DNA of 64,000 nt from Labedella populi (GTDB taxonomy: Bacteria > Actinomycetota > Actinomycetes > Actinomycetales > Microbacteriaceae), in the NCBI RefSeq assembly GCF_004078655.1, contig NZ_RZNC01000001.1, forward strand, positions 496,001-560,000, read 5' to 3'. Position numbers and translations under genes: made by a program. Below are positions 56,957-64,000 of the stretch, in pieces (the stretch's first letter is position 1; every line of letters begins with the position of its first letter). The notes under the pieces were generated by a model. That model was not told where the DNA came from and ran no database searches. It saw only the letters and a program-made list of their open reading frames with translations.

Positions 56957-59900
56957 TCAGTTCACGAGCCGGGGGGCTTGAAGAGTGCGGATGGTGCCAC
57001 CGCCGAGGTGGGCGAGCATCCGGCCGGGCGGCATCGGGGCGACGGTCGCCGACCGCGGGATACGCACGCCGATGAGGTCGCCGTCGAACGGGCTGCGGGG
57101 GCTCAGCAGCGCACCGCGCTGATTGTTCCGGACGTCCGTCTGCCAGCCCGTGAAGCCTCCTCCCACCTCGGCGGCGCTGCCCCCCAGGATCACGCCGCGG
57201 CCGGCGCCCGGAGCCTCGCGAATCCAGTCCCGCAGGGCGTCACTCGCAGGCATGTCGCGCACCAACTCCCCGTCGTCGATGACGAGGACGACCGGACCGG
57301 CCACATCGAGCGCCGGACGGAGCTCGTCCGCCGCGATGTCGCTCCTCTCGAAGACGGGACCGAGGCCGGGTCGGCCCTCGAGCAGACCCGGTAGGGGCGA
57401 TCGGCGCGGAGCGATCACCACGACCGTCGTTCCGGCATCGAGGAGAGATCGGGCCATGGTGGCCAGTACGTTGCTCTTCCCCGACTGAGGCGGCCCCGCC
57501 ACGAGGAAGGTCGGCGGCCCGCCCGCCAGGTCCACTCCCACCGATGAGAGCTCGTCGCCCCCGACCCCGAGCAGCGCCCACAGGGCGGGCGCGCCGGCAT
57601 TCGTGGGGTACCGGGCGATCTCATCCCAGGTCAGGAGGGCCGGCAACAGATCGATGCGCCAGGGACGCTGCCGCGGCGGTACACCGAGGTCTCGCTCCCG
57701 CGCGCGCATGGCGATCTCGGTCAGCGCAGCCGCCTGCGCGGTCGCGCTCGGATCGTTCGCGAGGAGGGCGACCTGCGCCTCCTGGCCCGTGGAGCCCCGG
57801 AACATCCTTCCGTCCGGCACGGTCTGCGCGATCTTCCGCGGGTTGAGGCCGCCCATGCCGTAGTCGCTCCGGTCGCTGAGTCGCAGCATCCATTTCTCCT
57901 CGGTCAGAACGCTGACGCGCCCCGAGAGCAGCGAGCGGTCGCCGGCGACGATCAGGTGGATTCCGGCGCTCGCACCTTCGCGGAGGAAGGCGAGCACCTG
58001 CTCCACCAGGATGCCGCCGTCCACCTCGCCGAAGGTGCTCGTGAAGCTCTCCCACCGGTCGAGGAACACGATGATGTGGGGGAGGCGGTCGACGGCGGCG
58101 ACCTGCTCGCGTTGCTCGGAGATGTCAGCGACTCCGAGTCGGCCGAACAACTCCTGCCGCTCAGTCAACTCCCTCTGGAGCCGGTCGAAGATCCGCCCGA
58201 TCCGCTCACGCTCGTTGCGTTGCACGACGGCACCCGTGTGGGGCAACCGGTTCAGCGGAAGCAGCGCGCCGTTGCCCATGTCGATTCCGAAGAAGTGGAG
58301 GTCTGCGGTACCGATGTTGTCGGCGAGTGCGCCGGCGATGGTTCGAAGGGCCTGGGATCGTCCCGATCGCGCGGCCCCCACGATGTACATGTGCCCGAAC
58401 TCGGCCAAAGCGATCGACACCGGCGGCTGCGACTGGGTGCCGGGGGCGTCGCCCAGGGCCCATGCGACGGCGGGGAGTGATGGAGCGGATCCCGGCTTCG
58501 GGGCTGTGCCGCTCGACGGGGGTCCGCCTCGCGGCTCGTCGGTGCGCGGGAGGTCGGCGCGAAGGACCGTCTCGGGGAGGGGGGCAAGCCACGGCGAGTG
58601 GTTCGGGGGCAGGCCGAGACCGGCAGCCGCCTCGATCGCCGCGTCGACGAGCCGGGAGAGGTCGGTGGCCACCCCCTCTTCAGCGTCCGAGCGTGGTGGG
58701 GTGGGCGGAGGGTAACCCGCACTCGCCCAGCCGATCTCGACGATGACGGGTGCGGCGACCGGCGCGGGTCCTGCGGTGGTCAGGCTTCGGCCTCCCACGC
58801 GCGCGGTCTGGAAGGGGACGAGGGAGGAGTGCCCGAGTCGGACATAAGCGCGACCCGGCAGTGTCGCCGGGATCCGCGCGGAGTCCGGAGCGTCGATGAC
58901 GTCGGTGCTGTCGGCGGCATCGGTGACACGCAGAGAGATCCGCAGGTTGGTGTTGGCACGGATCTCCGCCGAGACGACGCCGGATGGCCGCTGGGTGGCC
59001 AGGATCAGGTGGATTCCGAGCGACCTGCCCCGTTGCGCGATGTTCACGAGCCCGGCGACGAAATCCGGGAGTTCGCGAGCCATCGACGCGAACTCGTCGA
59101 TGACGATGAGCAGTCGTGGCAGGGGCGCCAGTGCCCCCGGCGCTCCTCGATCGCGAGCGGCGACGTAGTCCTCGATGTCCTTCGCGCCCACGTCCGCCAA
59201 CAGGTGTTCCCGCCGGGTCAGCTCGGCGCCGAGCGAGGTGAGAGCGCGCTCGACGAGGTGCGCGTCGAGGTCGGTCACCATGCCGACCGTGTGCGGGAAT
59301 CGGACGGCATCCTTGAAGGCTGCTCCCCCCTTGTAGTCGACGAGGACGAAGTTCATCTCGTCGGGTCGGTTGACCACGGCGAGGCTCGCTACGAGCGACT
59401 GCAGGAGCTCCGACTTGCCAGAGCCCGTCGTTCCGGCCACCAGGCCGTGAGGGCCGTCAGCCACCAGTTCGATCGAGAACGGGCCGTCCAGGGACACCCC
59501 GATGACCGCGCGCGTGCTGCGAGCACCCCCGGCCCACCGTGCGGCGAGGGCGGGAGCGCCGATGGGCTCGAGCTCCATCACCTCGGTGAGCCGGGCGGCA
59601 GAGGGGATGGAGTCCTCTTCGTCATCACCTGTGTCGCGTATCGGGGCGAGGGACCGGGCCACGCGTTCGAACCAGGCGGTGTCGATGTCGTCGAGACGGA
59701 CGTTCTGCACGGCCTGGTGTGCGGAACGGCGGACGACAGCCCGGCCCTCCGGCAGGATTGCGACGACGGACGTGCACTCCTCCGGGAGCGAACGCTCGTT
59801 GTCATCGATGCAGATTCCGTAGACGCCGACGGCCGGCCCGTCCCGGAGCACTCCGGCGACCCCGGGGTAGTTCCTCAAGCGGCGGGCGCCGTCCCACACC

Positions 59901-61369
59901 ACCACGATGTCGGGCGTGAAGCGGTGGAGTCGACCGCTCGCCGCGGCGGCTTGAGACGTCCGGTCTGCGACGAGCTGCACCAACTCGCCGATGCGGCGAC
60001 CCACTGTGTCCGCATCGTTACCGATGAGCGAGCGGGTGTCCTGGCCGAGCGCGGGGACGGAATGCGGAAGCCACACGGTCCAGGCCCAGTCGTGATGGCT
60101 GTCTCCGGACGTGAGGACGACGAGCTGCACGTCGCGTGGGCTCTGCATCACCGCCAACTGAGCGGCGAACCACTTCGCAACGGAGCGGGAGCGGGCGGGC
60201 GCCCCCGCGACGCCGATAACGCCCGTTTCGGAGAGCGGCACCGACGTGGGGACGTCCCGAAGAGTTGCGGGTACACGCCGACGGTACTCCACAGGCTCTC
60301 GAAGATCCTCGACGGCCACGGCGCTCGGGAGATCGGCGGTGCCGACGCGGAGAAGGAGGTGATCGTCGTCGCCGGCGCGGCGCTCCCAGAGTCGAGAACC
60401 GGGGGTCGCGGCGATCGTGCCCAGGTCGGTCGCGCTGGGCGTGGCGGCCTGCAACGCCCACCTCTCCTGGGCGTGACGCTCGCGGATGTCCTCCTCGATG
60501 CGTTCGACCGTCGCCTTGTGTTCAGCCAGCTTCTCCCGATGGGTCCGTCGTCCCTGCCTCTTCGCCGTGAGGGCGTTCGCCATCACCATGATCGGTGAGA
60601 GCAGGGCCAACGCCAGGAAGGCGACGGACTGGAAGAGGACGGCCGACACCACTCCGGCGAGCAGCGGGAGGAGCGCCGCCACCCAGGGCAGCGGGTTCCT
60701 CGGTGGAGCACTCGGTGCGGCGGGGATGCGGTAGAGCTCGTCGACCGGCGCGAATCGCAGCCGAGGTGGCCGATTGAAGTCCAACGTGCCCCCGTCGTCC
60801 GACGGTTCGAGCACCGCGTTCGTCTCGATGACCGGGCGCTGTTGGAACAGGCTGTCCCCGATCCGCACGTCGACCCCTTTCGGCCACGGGACGAACTCCT
60901 GCGTCAGCGGCGTGCCCGAGAGCTCCGCTTGAACGAGTGTGTTCACCGTGCGCACGCGAACGGTCATCTGGAGGTCGACGACGACCACGAGTGCCCGCGA
61001 GGGCAAAGGGGCCAGCACCGCATCGTTCGACGGGGAACTGCCGAGAGAGTGCTGCCCGGGCCCGATGCGGACGACGCGTCCCGTTCCGGGGCCGCTCGAT
61101 ACGCCGATGTCGATGAGCCCCTCGGTCGTACTCACGCGTGGGGGAGGGCCGTGGTGCAGGGCGATCACGGAGCCGTGGCGGAGGCCCGCGGCGCTGATCG
61201 TGTCGGTCGGGTCGACTGCTGTTCCTCCAACGGTCACCGTCGTACCGTCCTGTGCGAGGGTGATTCCGGTGCGGGCGAGGATCTCAGCGACGGTCGTGGC
61301 TGCGTCGGCATCGACGAGTAGATCGCGCGCTCCGCTGGTGGTGTCGCGGACGGTGACGGCGATGCGCAT
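56957..61369 (-). CDS. eccC: Type VII secretion ATPase (EccC/EssC-type FtsK/SpoIIIE protein)
   Basis: 1470 residues. N-terminus: ubiquitin-like beta-grasp ~1-75 (RIAVTVRDTTSGARDLLVDA, later AAGLRHGSVIAL), FHA-like segment ~95-185 (RVVRIGPGQHSLGSSPSNDA), two membrane helices ~228-275 (PLLAGVVSAVLFQSVAFLAL). Three P-loop modules follow: GTTGSGKS (~645, with LVDYKGGAAF and LATQRPSGVV), GAARSGRS (~997, Lys replaced by Arg) and GPPQSGKS (~1290). The FHA start is EssC-like, while the beta-grasp piece recalls EsaB/YukD fused in. Motor for export of the WXG100 protein and the toxin. No EccB, EccD, EccE or mycosin gene is in the window. Confidence 0.93.
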   Translation of the reverse strand: MRIAVTVRDTTSGARDLLVDADAATTVAEILARTGITLAQDGTTVTVGGTAVDPTDTISAAGLRHGSVIALHHGPPPRVSTTEGLIDIGVSSGPGTGRVVRIGPGQHSLGSSPSNDAVLAPLPSRALVVVVDLQMTVRVRTVNTLVQAELSGTPLTQEFVPWPKGVDVRIGDSLFQQRPVIETNAVLEPSDDGGTLDFNRPPRLRFAPVDELYRIPAAPSAPPRNPLPWVAALLPLLAGVVSAVLFQSVAFLALALLSPIMVMANALTAKRQGRRTHREKLAEHKATVERIEEDIRERHAQERWALQAATPSATDLGTIAATPGSRLWERRAGDDDHLLLRVGTADLPSAVAVEDLREPVEYRRRVPATLRDVPTSVPLSETGVIGVAGAPARSRSVAKWFAAQLAVMQSPRDVQLVVLTSGDSHHDWAWTVWLPHSVPALGQDTRSLIGNDADTVGRRIGELVQLVADRTSQAAAASGRLHRFTPDIVVVWDGARRLRNYPGVAGVLRDGPAVGVYGICIDDNERSLPEECTSVVAILPEGRAVVRRSAHQAVQNVRLDDIDTAWFERVARSLAPIRDTGDDEEDSIPSAARLTEVMELEPIGAPALAARWAGGARSTRAVIGVSLDGPFSIELVADGPHGLVAGTTGSGKSELLQSLVASLAVVNRPDEMNFVLVDYKGGAAFKDAVRFPHTVGMVTDLDAHLVERALTSLGAELTRREHLLADVGAKDIEDYVAARDRGAPGALAPLPRLLIVIDEFASMARELPDFVAGLVNIAQRGRSLGIHLILATQRPSGVVSAEIRANTNLRISLRVTDAADSTDVIDAPDSARIPATLPGRAYVRLGHSSLVPFQTARVGGRSLTTAGPAPVAAPVIVEIGWASAGYPPPTPPRSDAEEGVATDLSRLVDAAIEAAAGLGLPPNHSPWLAPLPETVLRADLPRTDEPRGGPPSSGTAPKPGSAPSLPAVAWALGDAPGTQSQPPVSIALAEFGHMYIVGAARSGRSQALRTIAGALADNIGTADLHFFGIDMGNGALLPLNRLPHTGAVVQRNERERIGRIFDRLQRELTERQELFGRLGVADISEQREQVAAVDRLPHIIVFLDRWESFTSTFGEVDGGILVEQVLAFLREGASAGIHLIVAGDRSLLSGRVSVLTEEKWMLRLSDRSDYGMGGLNPRKIAQTVPDGRMFRGSTGQEAQVALLANDPSATAQAAALTEIAMRARERDLGVPPRQRPWRIDLLPALLTWDEIARYPTNAGAPALWALLGVGGDELSSVGVDLAGGPPTFLVAGPPQSGKSNVLATMARSLLDAGTTVVVIAPRRSPLPGLLEGRPGLGPVFERSDIAADELRPALDVAGPVVLVIDDGELVRDMPASDALRDWIREAPGAGRGVILGGSAAEVGGGFTGWQTDVRNNQRGALLSPRSPFDGDLIGVRIPRSATVAPMPPGRMLAHLGGGTIRTLQAPRLVN

Positions 61370-61433
61370 GGGTCGTTTTCAGGTCGAGGTGCGGAGAAGG
61401 GGCTGGACGGCGAAGGGAGAGGAGAGGGAGGCA

Positions 61434-61470
61434 GCTGGTGTCCCGCCCTGGGGGCAAGCGGGACACCAGC
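61434..61470 (-). terminator. Intercistronic hairpin between the WXG100 gene and eccC
   Basis: GCTGGTGTCCCGC (61434-61446) pairs perfectly with GCGGGACACCAGC (61458-61470) around an 11-nt loop. It begins 7 bp after the WXG100 stop and 65 bp before eccC. As a partial terminator or 3'-end stabiliser it would let the small substrate be made in excess over the ATPase. Confidence 0.7.
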
Positions 61471-61476
61471 ACCGGG

Positions 61477-61773
61477 TCAGCGCTTGAGCGCGTTGGCGAG
61501 GTCCGCGTCGGTCTGCTGCAGAGCCTCGGCTGCCTTGTTGAGGTAGGTGCTCATCCCCTCGAGTCCGGCGATCGTCTTCGTGGCGCCATCGTTGAACTCC
61601 TGGTACGAGCTCCCGAAGGCGATGGACGACTGGTCGGTCACATAGCCGCCGGACACCAGGCTGTCGACGAGGCTTTTCAGTCTGCTGAGCTGCATGTTGA
61701 TCTCTTGCTGGCCGTTCGCCAGACGGCTTGCGGCATCCTGCATGTCGCCGTAGGTCACGTTCAAGTTCGCCAT
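61477..61773 (-). CDS. WXG100-family type VII secretion substrate (EsxA-like)
   Basis: 98 residues, two helices: YGDMQDAASRLANGQQEINM with a heptad pattern, then YQEFNDGATKTIAGLEGMST and LNKAAEALQQTDADLANAL, the family-typical C-terminal helix. The hinge reads SIAFGSSYQEF where WXG proteins normally have W-x-G, so the Trp is replaced by Phe. Expected to be secreted by the EccC motor as a dimer. Precedes eccC, follows the LysM-like membrane protein by 65 bp. Confidence 0.9.
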   Translation of the reverse strand: MANLNVTYGDMQDAASRLANGQQEINMQLSRLKSLVDSLVSGGYVTDQSSIAFGSSYQEFNDGATKTIAGLEGMSTYLNKAAEALQQTDADLANALKR

Positions 61774-61838
61774 GGGTGATTCCTTCTGTTCGATGGTCGG
61801 GGTTGCCACGGGCGGGCGCCCGGACAGGTGGGGGACGG

Positions 61839-63194
61839 TCAAGCGGAAGTCGGCATCCGATCGGACAGCGACGCGCTGTAGCGCACGTCGGGAAGGAGGT
61901 CGCTCGACAGCACGCCGTCCCGCGCTGTGAACCTCCACGGGGCGCCGGCAAAGGGAGCCGTGACGATGACGATCCAGGAGAAGCCCGGTGACAGGAAAAG
62001 GGACCGCAGAGCATCGCCTTGGGCCCGCGAGGTGATCTCGTCGACCACGGCGATCCCCTTCTCGGAGAAATCGGTACTCGCCCCGGCGATGAAGTCGTCG
62101 AGCGCGATCTGCCGGTCGGCGCCGCGCGCGGCGAGGTGTACGACGTGCGGCGAGCCGGACCAGGGACTGCCGGTCAGCTCGGCGAGCCAACCGTCGACGA
62201 CATCGGCGACCGCCGTCGCGGGGCCGTCGATGCTCACGGGACCCCCGGCCCTGTGGAAGTCGAGGAGCAGTCGCCCGGCATCGGTGATGCCGAGAGTGGC
62301 GAGTCCGGAGAAGCGCTCGCTCCCCGTCTCGGGTACCGGTTGGCGCTGGAGATGAGCGAGAGCCGCTGTCCAGATGCGGCCGTCGGAGGAAGCGCTCCAC
62401 CCCGACGGTGCGCGAGTGGACGGAGCGGTGAGTTGGAGGTGGATGGACGCTCCATCGACGGTGACGAGGTAGAGGCCGGGGAAGGGGATGTCCTCGGCAT
62501 CGCAAGCGGCGCTCACGATCTTCAATGCACTGTCGATGGTCCAGGACGCCGACCAGTCCCGCGACCGTGCCGTGCTCCGGGTGCCCGCCGCGCGACGGCG
62601 GCGTCGGCGGAGCACCCACCACGCGAGCGCGGCGAGGAGCATCACAACGATCGCGATCGCGATCGCGGCCAGCGGTGGTGCCGTGAGGCCGGCCGCAGGA
62701 GCGGCGTCGGCGGTGTCGCGCGTCGGTGTGGCGGAGGGGGGCGCCGACGTCGGTGTCGGTGCCGGCGCGGGGTCGACGGGGCGCGAGGTCGGGACGGGCT
62801 GGGACGGCTCGTCCGGGCGCTGAATCCGGCCGAACTGCACACCGGGACCTTCTGCATCAGCGGGCAGGAGGAGGATCCAACCGGGGTTCAGGCTCGTCGG
62901 CACGGTGAGCGCTCCGCCATCGGGCTGACGGCGGCCTTCGTTGAGCTCGAAGATCTCCGTGAACCGATTGCCGTCGCCGAGGTAACGCTGGGCGATGGCG
63001 AAGAGGAACTCGGGCTCACCGTTCACGCTCGATTGCACGACGTAGAAGGGGACCACCTCGTCGGCGTGGGTGGAGACCCGGTCCACTGATGGGCCCGCCT
63101 CGGCCGGGGCGGGTGCGAGCGCGAGGAGCGAGATCGTGATGATCACCAGCGCGAAGAGTCCGCGGATGGTGTCGTGAGCGTGCCGGCTGGTCAT
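61839..63194 (-). CDS. Type VII locus membrane protein with an extracytoplasmic LysM-like domain
   Basis: 451 residues from ATG 63194. N-terminal signal/anchor (FALVIITISLLALAPAPAEA), then a LysM-like module ~46-112 (VPFYVVQSSVNGEPEFLFAI, RFTEIFELNEGRRQPDGG, NPGWILLLPADAE), a Pro/Thr linker, TM ~185-207 followed by RRRRRRAAG, and a cytoplasmic domain of ~230 residues (RDWSASWTIDSALKIVSAAC, FPGLYLVTVDGASIHLQL). First gene of the minus-strand secretion operon. LysM would tether the machine to peptidoglycan. No close counterpart among EccB/EccD/EssA/EssB is recognised, so it may be a lineage-specific core component. Confidence 0.75.
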   Translation of the reverse strand: MTSRHAHDTIRGLFALVIITISLLALAPAPAEAGPSVDRVSTHADEVVPFYVVQSSVNGEPEFLFAIAQRYLGDGNRFTEIFELNEGRRQPDGGALTVPTSLNPGWILLLPADAEGPGVQFGRIQRPDEPSQPVPTSRPVDPAPAPTPTSAPPSATPTRDTADAAPAAGLTAPPLAAIAIAIVVMLLAALAWWVLRRRRRRAAGTRSTARSRDWSASWTIDSALKIVSAACDAEDIPFPGLYLVTVDGASIHLQLTAPSTRAPSGWSASSDGRIWTAALAHLQRQPVPETGSERFSGLATLGITDAGRLLLDFHRAGGPVSIDGPATAVADVVDGWLAELTGSPWSGSPHVVHLAARGADRQIALDDFIAGASTDFSEKGIAVVDEITSRAQGDALRSLFLSPGFSWIVIVTAPFAGAPWRFTARDGVLSSDLLPDVRYSASLSDRMPTSA

Positions 63195-63228
63195 TGATTC
63201 ATCCCACCAACCCGTCATCGGGCGAGGA

Positions 63229-63308
63229 ATACGTATGTCTACCGATATCGCCCATCGGCGCGATGGATCCGCGGATATACGTAGGGATATACGTAGGGAT
63301 ATACGTAC
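63229..63308. promoter_or_regulatory. TACGTA array upstream of the type VII operon
   Basis: The palindrome ATACGTAT lies at 63229-63236; then three exact 12-bp units GGATATACGTA(G/C) at 63273-63284, 63285-63296 and 63297-63308. Each holds a TACGTA core, with the last three spaced 12 bp apart. It starts 35 bp upstream of the operon's first ATG. Iterated sites of this kind suit cooperative binding by a regulator. The remaining gap 63309-63445 shows no feature. Confidence 0.6.
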
Positions 63309-63445
63309 CGTTCGGCACGCGCGTGCATCCTCCCGGAATAGGCTCACTGTGTCTGCGATCGTCTGGACGAGCGAACGCGTGACGGGGCGGCGACGTTCGT
63401 CGGGGCATCGCGTCGGGGCGGTCACAATCAACGCCCAGCCCCCCT

Positions 63446-63469
63446 TGATATATTGCGTATTGAATATCA
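63446..63469. promoter_or_regulatory. AT-rich inverted repeat before the right-edge gene
   Basis: TGATAT (63446-63451) and ATATCA (63464-63469) are perfect arms around ATTGCGTATTGA, an unusually AT-rich patch in this GC-rich DNA and 60 bp before the GTG at 63529. Probably the promoter/operator of that gene, and possibly of the divergent operon too. Confidence 0.45.
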
Positions 63470-63528
63470 CACGGCAGGAACGTGATCTTCGTGCGCGGAT
63501 CCGTCGACGAGACGGCCAGGGGCCTTCG

Positions 63529-64000
63529 GTGGACAGTGAGAAGCGCATGCCGAGATCTCGTTCAGGCACCGAAGTCGAGAAGAGGATGACGGACATGTCC
63601 GGGAGATCGCCCGATGACGACCCGGTACAGGATGTGAGGAGAGCGGAAGCCCTGTTCCGCTCATCGGAGCATGCTGCGGCCCTCGATATTCTGGACGCTC
63701 TGGACATCGCGACTCTTCCGCCGTCGATCCTCGACCGCGCGCTCCCGTTGATGCTCATGGCCGGTGAGGCGACGGCAGGGGAGGAGTTCTCGCTGAGACT
63801 GCTCGGTCGGATCGAACGTCTCACAGCCCACGGCGACCTCGACGCGTCGAGCATCGTGATGACGTACCGTGCGGAGGCGACGGCCGAACCGCGCCGTCGA
63901 GCCGAACTCGCAACCGTCGCCCTCGATCGGCTGTCGGTCTCGACAGCGCCCGTCTCCCGCCACCGCGCCATCGCCGTCCTCCTCGCGGCCAAGGTCGACC
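63529..64000 (+). CDS. Helical-repeat protein, N-terminal part (runs off the window), possible regulator
   Basis: Open to the last base. Likely start GTG 63529 with AGGGG 6 nt upstream; ATG 63547 and 63586 are alternatives in the same frame. The readable part is all-helical: VRRAEALFRSSEHAAALDIL, LDALDIATLPPSILDRALPL, TAGEEFSLRLLGRIERLTAH, EATAEPRRRAELATVALDRL, with a TPR-like spacing. Large LuxR-type regulators begin this way, but no HTH is visible yet. Divergent from the secretion operon, sharing the 334-bp region with the TACGTA array, so it may control it. Confidence 0.6.
   Translation, partial: MDSEKRMPRSRSGTEVEKRMTDMSGRSPDDDPVQDVRRAEALFRSSEHAAALDILDALDIATLPPSILDRALPLMLMAGEATAGEEFSLRLLGRIERLTAHGDLDASSIVMTYRAEATAEPRRRAELATVALDRLSVSTAPVSRHRAIAVLLAAKVD

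Overview
The window is very GC-rich, densely coded, double-stranded actinobacterial DNA. The gene set points to a soil- or plant-associated member of the Microbacteriaceae or a close relative: CUT1 and polyamine ABC importers without nearby MsiK, sortase-E-type LAVTG tails, furA-katA, a PucR-controlled operon, many leaderless TANNNT promoters and a WXG100/FtsK secretion locus. The taxon is an inference from content and was not computed.

Layout. 1-4.4 kb: two TetR circuits. The first (partial TetR, 13-bp palindromic operator) faces a tandem pair of CutA1-like genes. The second TetR has three visible sites of the form GGAAAC-N6-GTTTCC, in front of itself, a ketopantoate-reductase-like gene and an Old Yellow Enzyme. 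4.5-9.2 kb: a Fpg/Nei glycosylase, then a sugar-oxidation group (GMC oxidoreductase, TetR, two xylose-isomerase-like TIM barrels). 9.2-19.7 kb: PucR regulator divergent from an eight-gene, mostly overlapping operon (polyamine-type ABC importer, guanidine-modifying hydrolase, M20 carbamoylase, TPP enzyme, 2-hydroxyacid dehydrogenase) that reads like a guanidino/ureido-compound catabolic route.

19.7-29.7 kb: an aminoglycoside-phosphotransferase remnant, an LLM monooxygenase, small proteins, a rubrerythrin-CCC1 fusion, an OhrR-like MarR, furA-katA, an Abi_2 remnant broken by a 22-bp tandem duplication, HupE and a lipoprotein. 29.9-42.9 kb: three giant secreted or wall-anchored enzymes (metallophosphatase with CBM6, GH92 mannosidase, M14 carboxypeptidase) sharing xAVTG-TM-Arg tails; two of them also share DPT-repeat stalks and a C-terminal module. 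43.3-50.9 kb: two DszC-like flavoproteins and a DszA-like LLM monooxygenase divergent from a CUT1 ABC importer lacking its ATPase. 51.2-52.9 kb: tRNA-Arg(ACG), an MBL hydrolase and a TRIC channel.

52.9-63.2 kb (minus strand): a type VII secretion locus. It holds a LysM-like membrane protein, a WXG100 protein, a hairpin, a 1470-aa EssC/EccC ATPase, an Esx-like partner and a 568-aa secreted polymorphic toxin with an ADP-ribosyltransferase-like C-terminus. Three unrecognised genes (candidate immunity or chaperone) and a GNAT follow, and every junction from the Esx-like gene to the GNAT overlaps. Its promoter region carries a phased TACGTA array. This locus is the best candidate for something undescribed. 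Three families of dispersed palindromic repeats lie between genes and, unusually, inside the 5' ends of three CDS.
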